From contig NC_134147.1 in the NCBI RefSeq assembly GCF_033958435.1, positions 47,052,001 to 47,116,000 on the forward strand: a DNA stretch of 64,000 bases, given 5' to 3'. This document shows, one piece after another, positions 58,348-64,000 of this stretch. A model generated the notes under the pieces. It was given only the letters and a program-made list of their open reading frames with translations, did no database searches and had not been told where the DNA came from. This stretch comes from Carettochelys insculpta. Its lineage: Eukaryota; Chordata; Testudines; Carettochelyidae. Position 1 is the first letter of the stretch; each line of letters starts with the position of its first letter. Made by a program: the position numbers and the translations under genes.

Positions 58348-61300
58348 ACTGGAGCTGCCACCAGGTTTTAACCCTCCCTCCCGCTCATGGCCCCAAACTG
58401 CCCCCAGCCTTTAATGTTTTCCAACCACCCCCCACCCAAGGTTCACTTACTTTTCAAAAGCGGTGCAGCATTCTGCCACTCTCTCTCTCTCCCGGTGGTC
58501 ACCCGATAATGAATAGGACATCGTCATGTCACCCTTTTGTGACATTATCATGTCACCCTCTTTGTGAGTCCATTAATGGCTGACCAGCCTGATTCTGGAG
58601 CCACAGGTCTTACTTATTATAGAAGAGACAGGTGTTGGTAGCTGTTGGACAGGCATAGGGCAGGTTTTGTTTAAGACTACATGTGTGAATAAAGTTAATC
58701 ATGTTGGAAAGTGTTTGAAGGGTTCAGATCTTAGCTGAACACTGTTCAGGCAAAGGTATGAGGTTTTATTTGTGTTTTTGGGGAGGGATTTGAGAAACAG
58801 CATGTGGTTTAGGACTTAATTTCTACTTTGTAAACACTGTTTACAAGATGGAGCTTCTTTTTATGTTAATATCTGGAGGTTAACAAGTTTATATATGATA
58901 AAAGTACAGCATGATTGCCTAGTGCCATCTGATAGTGAAATCCAGATCAGCTAAATTAATCTAATATGGAACATTTGATCTGTAGCTTCATAGATAGTCC
59001 CAAAATTTCACAATAAATCCTTACCTCCATGTTTCTCCCTTTCTCTTTGTCTCTCACAAACATACCATTAGACAGCCATATTCATACATATGCCAGACTT
59101 CAGCTACCTTGCTTATTAACACAATATTTCAGGGGAATATTTTTCAGTAAATAAGTTCACTTGCACATTCAAGTAAAGCAAAGTCTCAAGATGACATTTA
59201 AGACATGAGGAATATGTATTCATTAGTACTTTGCATTTTGGGGATTTTGGTCAGATTCCTTATGTATTCCTATTGTGAATGTCACCGTTCTTCAATGATT
59301 ACAAGACTGATAGATGCATCGGGAAAGTACAATGTTGGATCTCATTTCAAAGCATCGTGGGCTCCATTTGGCATTAGGTTGCCTAACCAAATTAGAGTGA
59401 GAGGCCGGTCACAGCAGATGCCCTGTCTCGGTTCATTACTCAACACCTGTTAAACTTGATTAACAGCCCCAGCTAATTATCTGTTAAGAGTATCTCATGC
59501 TGTAACGGATCCCAGAGCTCTGAAAAGTTGACTTCATTTACATGTTTGTCTCCTTTCATAAGGTCTCAGTTAAACCTCACCAAAATCTACTGGGGATTTT
59601 AGCAACTCCCATATGATCTGCTCACGTCTTTGGATATAGACCTGTGCCTGCCCTGAAAGCACTTTGGGGAACTTAAACTGCTGGAGACAGACATGTACCA
59701 TGCTACTTAATTTAGAAATTACAGTGCAAAACATCTCTCTGAGCAATGCATCATATGCAACTTTACTACCATATGTGCTGCAGTTGGTGTAGGCATATGT
59801 CAAGAATGCCACAAAAAAGTGTACACGTTACAAATTCAAAATACTTCCCCTTCCATAAAGTAAAGATTTCTGAACCAGAATCCATGAGAAATTATATTGC
59901 CAGTGTGGTGGGGAGGAGTGACAGACACAACTAGGAATCCGGTAGGTGGAGTGAGATGTTACAGCCCATTTGTAATCGTATTAATGCGTGTAAATGAAGA
60001 TTCCTCCTACATATTTTTACTCAGTTACTAAACCTAGTAAGCATTGTTTAGATTTGGCTCCCAACCAAAATCTATTGAGGCAGAGTTCAATTAGTTAGAG
60101 ATTTATCTTTTGGCCGCTTATTTTCCCTGTATTCTTGCCTTTGTTTCTACCTTTGTCTTCAGAGCTAGGTCCATGACATCAAGTACAGCGTATGACAGTG
60201 AAGAAAAAGCCACAGACACTTGATATCAATATTATTACATAAATTAGATGGCAGAAATGGTCCCCGAGGACCTTCATGTTCAGCATTGAAGACAAAAAAA
60301 ACCTTTCATCTTTGCAGTGCACTCAGGCCTTCTTAGCTTGTTAGAACAAATTTGCATTTGAACTTAGGGCTCTTTCATGGCAGCATATTGCTTTTTAATT
60401 TACATCTCTCTTACATTGCCTGGTGTTCTTTGGCTCCTGATGCTCTGTGTGTTCTTGTAGGTTCTGTATTTTAACAGAAGATCCACAGAAAGGAGGATGA
60501 ATATTATTGGAGGGGAGCAGTGAAGGCAGCTGCCTCAGGTAGCTGGCAGCCACTAGACCAAGCACTGCGTTGGAGCCATGTTGTCAAACCAGTGCAGGAA
60601 GTGTGTTTTTTCTCTCAAAAACAACCTGAGTTGCATGGTCCTAGAGGAAGTGTGTTGTGAAACAGGAGAGCTGATGATCTATGGCCAGGCTATTCAAGGG
60701 TTAAATGAAGTTATTTCTGATGTTGGAGTTGTGGCTTTTTTTTTTCCTTGGGTGGGGGTGGGGACTTTCATATCTACTCATGAGAGATAGTAAATATCTC
60801 ACTGTACAAGGTTCATCCAATGCTCCTTGAACAACTCAGTCCATAGGTGTAGATGTGGGAGAGTTAGTAACCTTCAGGAGGTGTGCCTGCCCTGCCCACG
60901 CACAGGTGGAGGAAGGTTTGGAGATGTCAGAGCTCTGATTTATACTGAAGCTCTTGCCTTCCCCTATAGTGTGAATGAAGAGCAGCTGCTAGTTGCTACA
61001 CCAGGCCACTTTAGTGGCAGCTCTTTATTAATGTCAAAATGTGTTTTTTAAGAAAATGGCTTCCACCTTCCCTTCCTTACACCCCAAAAGGGGAGTCATA
61101 TTCTATTTATTTTTCATCATTTACAACGTGTGCATGCCTTGCAGCTCCACACTTTGCTTGGTTTTCACTTGTTCATTGGATATGATAATGTATATGACTG
61201 GACGGCGGTGTATAAACTTGGTCTCCTGCATCTTGTGTGAGTGCCCATGCTGCTGGGCTGACAAGTCATTCTCACTGTCTGGCTGCAAGACCGTTTAATT

Positions 61301-63020
61301 ATTTGTATAAGGTACACCGGCGTCAGCCAGAGAGATTGAGAGCCTAGTTCTAAAAGCACTATAGCCAAGTGTTTAGGGTACTCTCTTGAAAGATAGGAGA
61401 TGTGGCCTCAAATCCCTGCTCCCCGATGTAAGGGGAAATTTGAACCTGTCTGTCCCACGTCCCTGAATAGTGCTTTAATGTCTGTGCTAAAGATCATAAG
61501 AGCTCCCTTTCTCTAGCAACACATCACTGGTTTTGCAAGAAAGGGTTAAGGCAACCAACACCTAAAGGGGTTTTAGAGCTGTATATCCCAAGCAGTGATG
61601 TGCACCTCCATCCATCTTGGGTTTAGGTACCTAACTCCCTTTAATGGTCAAGCTTAGGCCACACCCTTTTTCTTGGCACTTTCTGTTGGCTAGTTTTGGC
61701 AATTTGCTGGCTTTTGGGGATCCCATGCTTCAGCAACCAACTAGCCCTCTGCATTGTAATAGGGACCTTAGGCTCTAAAATTGCAGATTCCACTGAGTGA
61801 CAAAACACCTGAACTTAAGTGTTGTGATTCTGAGTCTAAACCTTTTGTGCAAAAACAGGAGCAAACAAACTTTTTTTTCCTCTGGGGAATTTTCTTTAGT
61901 CACTTAATAACACAAGTGTATTTGCTCATGGTATTGCCAACACTAAAGCTTATGGAAATCCAAAGTTAAAGCTTCATTAACATCAATCATTAAGGATTAG
62001 GCTGCTGACATCATGGTGTTGAACATGATGAAATGCTCTAGCACTCACCTTTAGCTGAACAACAGTACACTCTCAATTTTCAAACCTCCAAGTCAGGAAC
62101 TCCGTTGCTTTGGGAGTGGAGACATGACCAGATTTCTAATTATTATAAGTCATTTTATGATGGTTATGTTTTCTGAGAATGTAACTTCAGGAATAATTGC
62201 CATATGATTTAGAAGGGCACACTGTATTGTTTACACAAAACAAAGGACCTTAATAATTGTTCTAAGTGCATTTATCGACACCATCTCAATTATATAGCCA
62301 GTATGACATCTTGGTACTAATGATAATAGTTTTTTCAGTTGCATGCTTTTTATGTGCTTTTTACTTTCAAGGTCCTTCAAAAATCAACAAATTTACTCTC
62401 AAAACACCCCCATGGGGCAAGTGAATAATAATATCTCATTGAGTGGGTAGGAAAACTGTAGCACAGAGGTTAACTGTATTTTCTGCAAGGTAGATTAAAG
62501 AGCTGTAAGATTAGCTTAGAACTCCAGGGTTCCTCGCTTTGGTTCTGTTTTCAGATTGGGAGCTGTGGTCCCCTCCCCTTTTCTACCAGTCACCAACAGT
62601 ATCTTTTTTCCATTTTTTTAATCGTCTTTGGGACCATACTCTGGGTGTAGGAAAAAATGAGCTTCTGATAAAAATGTTACCATGCCTTTAGACTGGAAGA
62701 GTGGAATTTCTTCCAGATTCTTGGAATATTTTATTATTTGTATTCACTGTGTTAGGCATTACACAGACACCCAGTGTTGTAATGGGTGTTGCCTGACACA
62801 AAGGGCTGACATCCTACACACTGAAGACAGACAGCGAATGAGGGACAAGGAAGTATTGCCGTATCTGCTTCACAGATGGAGAGAAGAGAGAGGGAGAGAT
62901 TTAAGTCAACATTTTTCAGATTGGCAACTCCGGGCTCTAATTTTTGTTACCCAGTTTAGAACACCTTGGAAAGTTTCTGATATTCAGGAGGGAGGTGCGT
63001 TTACTTTTTATTTAGTCGGC
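58348..63020. other. Long stretch without a recognised gene
   Basis: GC-rich to about 58,500, then AT-rich. 59,340-59,580 lacks repeat ends and looks like single-copy sequence of mixed composition. A T-run and G-rich word lie at 60,738-60,765. A tRNA-related scrap is listed separately at 61,362. Decayed MIR-like words occur near 62,410-62,540. Frames here carry no domain. Confidence 0.4.
61362..61500 (+). repeat. tRNA-related SINE fragment
   Basis: TAGCCAAGTGTTTAGGGTAC (A-box-like) followed by GGCCTCAAATCCCTGCTCCC (B-box-like) at about the expected 30-50 bp spacing. No cloverleaf, so not a tRNA gene. Same type as 10,358-10,480. Confidence 0.5.
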
Positions 63021-64000
63021 TGTGAGGGGTTGATTAGACCCTGGGAGTCCTTCTGGTCTTGCCACACCCCTCCCCAGAAAAGGCAATAGAGAGGTCCTCC
63101 AGGTGGGCTAGAGGAGCTGCTGAAGAAGCAGCCAATCAGGGGGCAGCAAGGCCTATAAAATGAGCTGGGGAACAGAGCAGCAGTCAGTTCCTCTGGAGAG
63201 CTCAAGATGTGCAAACTGTCTGGCTGAGAGAGCAGACAGGTTGATGCAAAGAGCTTGTTGGAGACTGGTGGACTCTGCAATAAAATTCTGAGGTAAGAGC
63301 AAGGTTGTTACCTCCAGGAGGGGGGATCAGAATCAGAGGGACACTACAGGGGGCGCAGAGATGGGCCTCTGTTAGATGTGTGTACCAGGAGAGGTTTGTT
63401 TGATCTGCACATGAGGTGGGGTGTGTGTGACTCAGCTAGAAAGCTGAGCTGTCAAAGAGCCTTTGAACAAGAGCGTGTGCTGGCACACATACTTGGCCAG
63501 AGGGGGTGATCATAAGAGGTGAGTGCTGCTGCTTGACAAAGCCCCTCAATGGTGGGAATCCAAAATCACTAGTAATTTTTGAAACTCTTGACCAAAGTAA
63601 CTTGATCCAAGTCACAGAGGAAGTCTGTGACAAAATGTGGCATTGAACTCAGAAGCAGTTCTGTGGTGGTATGTCAGCTGTGGAGTGCGTGGGGTTTGTA
63701 GATCTATGTTATTGGGGAATATATTCAGTAATATATTCATATATGAGTCTGTAATTAAAGATTTTATTTTTGTGGTTACCATATGTGGTGTTCTGATTGA
63801 CTGAGCCAGAATGGTGTTCCCAGCTATTCCTTCAATAGAGATAGTATGGATTGTCGAGCTTCCCCTTATGACTCAGCTGGCCCTGGGTAGCCAACTTGCC
63901 CGGAAAGCTACCTGGGGAGGTTAAGACCTCCTGCGTATCGAGTCCCAGAGAACCTATAACAAGAGTTTGGCAAGCCCCACCCCATCCCCCAAGGTGGAGG
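63021..64000 (+). mobile_element. Probable LTR of an LTR retrotransposon, running off the window
   Basis: Starts TGTGAGGGGTTG at 63,021. Promoter-like elements follow in order: CCAAT at 63,132-63,136, TATAAAA at 63,154-63,160, and a polyadenylation signal AATAAA at 63,279-63,284, about 120 bp after the TATA box, which is the U3-R-U5 layout of a long terminal repeat. Further on, TTATTTTTGTGGTTACC (63,762) and AACCTATAACAAGAGTTTGG (63,952) could be the U5 end and a primer-binding region, but I could not match a specific tRNA. No gag or pol frame lies before the window ends. A host promoter with coincidental spacing is the main alternative. Confidence 0.42.

Noticed and set aside
1..64000. CRISPR array, operon, phage or other prokaryotic system
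   Set aside because: No regularly spaced direct repeats, no ribosome-binding-site-led gene series; the repeats are all vertebrate transposable elements.
1..64000. A previously undescribed multi-gene system
   Set aside because: Every coding-like segment I could interpret belongs to retrotransposons; no set of host or accessory genes is present to form a system.

Overview
The window looks like a non-coding, intergenic or intronic stretch of a reptile genome, most likely a turtle. The main evidence for a turtle is a tRNA-derived SINE at 16,408-16,616 (reverse strand). Its 3' end copies the CR1 LINE tail, which is the layout of the cryptodiran turtle Pol III SINE. Several CR1 LINEs are also present, one of which ends in the TTCTTATG-type 8-bp repeats. 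Many short non-autonomous DNA transposons and foldback repeats of kinds I associate with turtle genomes fill in the rest. I found no convincing host exon, no cellular RNA gene, no CRISPR array and nothing bacterial. Nearly all long open frames are decayed retrotransposon coding sequence or chance frames in GC-rich or low-complexity DNA.

Layout: 0.3-1.4 kb, a 1.1-kb hAT-like element carrying a GC-rich minisatellite. 5.6-9 kb, a 5'-truncated CR1 with a nearly open reverse transcriptase frame, followed by a Penelope-like element remnant. 9.5-16.8 kb, old CR1 fragments with nested MITEs and the SINE. 18.4-22.4 kb, hAT and TGTCTACACT-ended MITEs. 22.5-24.7 kb, a LINE whose 5' half is inverted relative to its 3' half, the signature of twin priming. 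25.4-27.9 kb, a degenerate RTE-like LINE on the minus strand. 28-45 kb, mostly AT-rich single-copy-looking DNA with scattered DNA transposons. 45.8-46.8 kb, an old reverse-strand CR1. 47-51.5 kb, MITEs and a 611-bp foldback element. 53.6 kb, a 3' scrap of another LINE. 54.7-57.6 kb, a second RTE-like LINE on the plus strand, interrupted by a foldback element with a visible target duplication. 58.1-58.3 kb, a strong hairpin. 63.0-64.0 kb, a probable LTR running off the window.

The elements do not form a pathway. What they record is insertion history. At least four LINE lineages and one Penelope-like lineage supplied enzymes, and SINEs, MITEs and foldback repeats inserted into and between their copies. 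Every autonomous element here is broken by truncation, stops, frameshifts, inversion or a lost catalytic residue, so none appears able to move on its own. The remaining AT-rich DNA may hold conserved regulatory elements, but that cannot be judged without comparison to other species.
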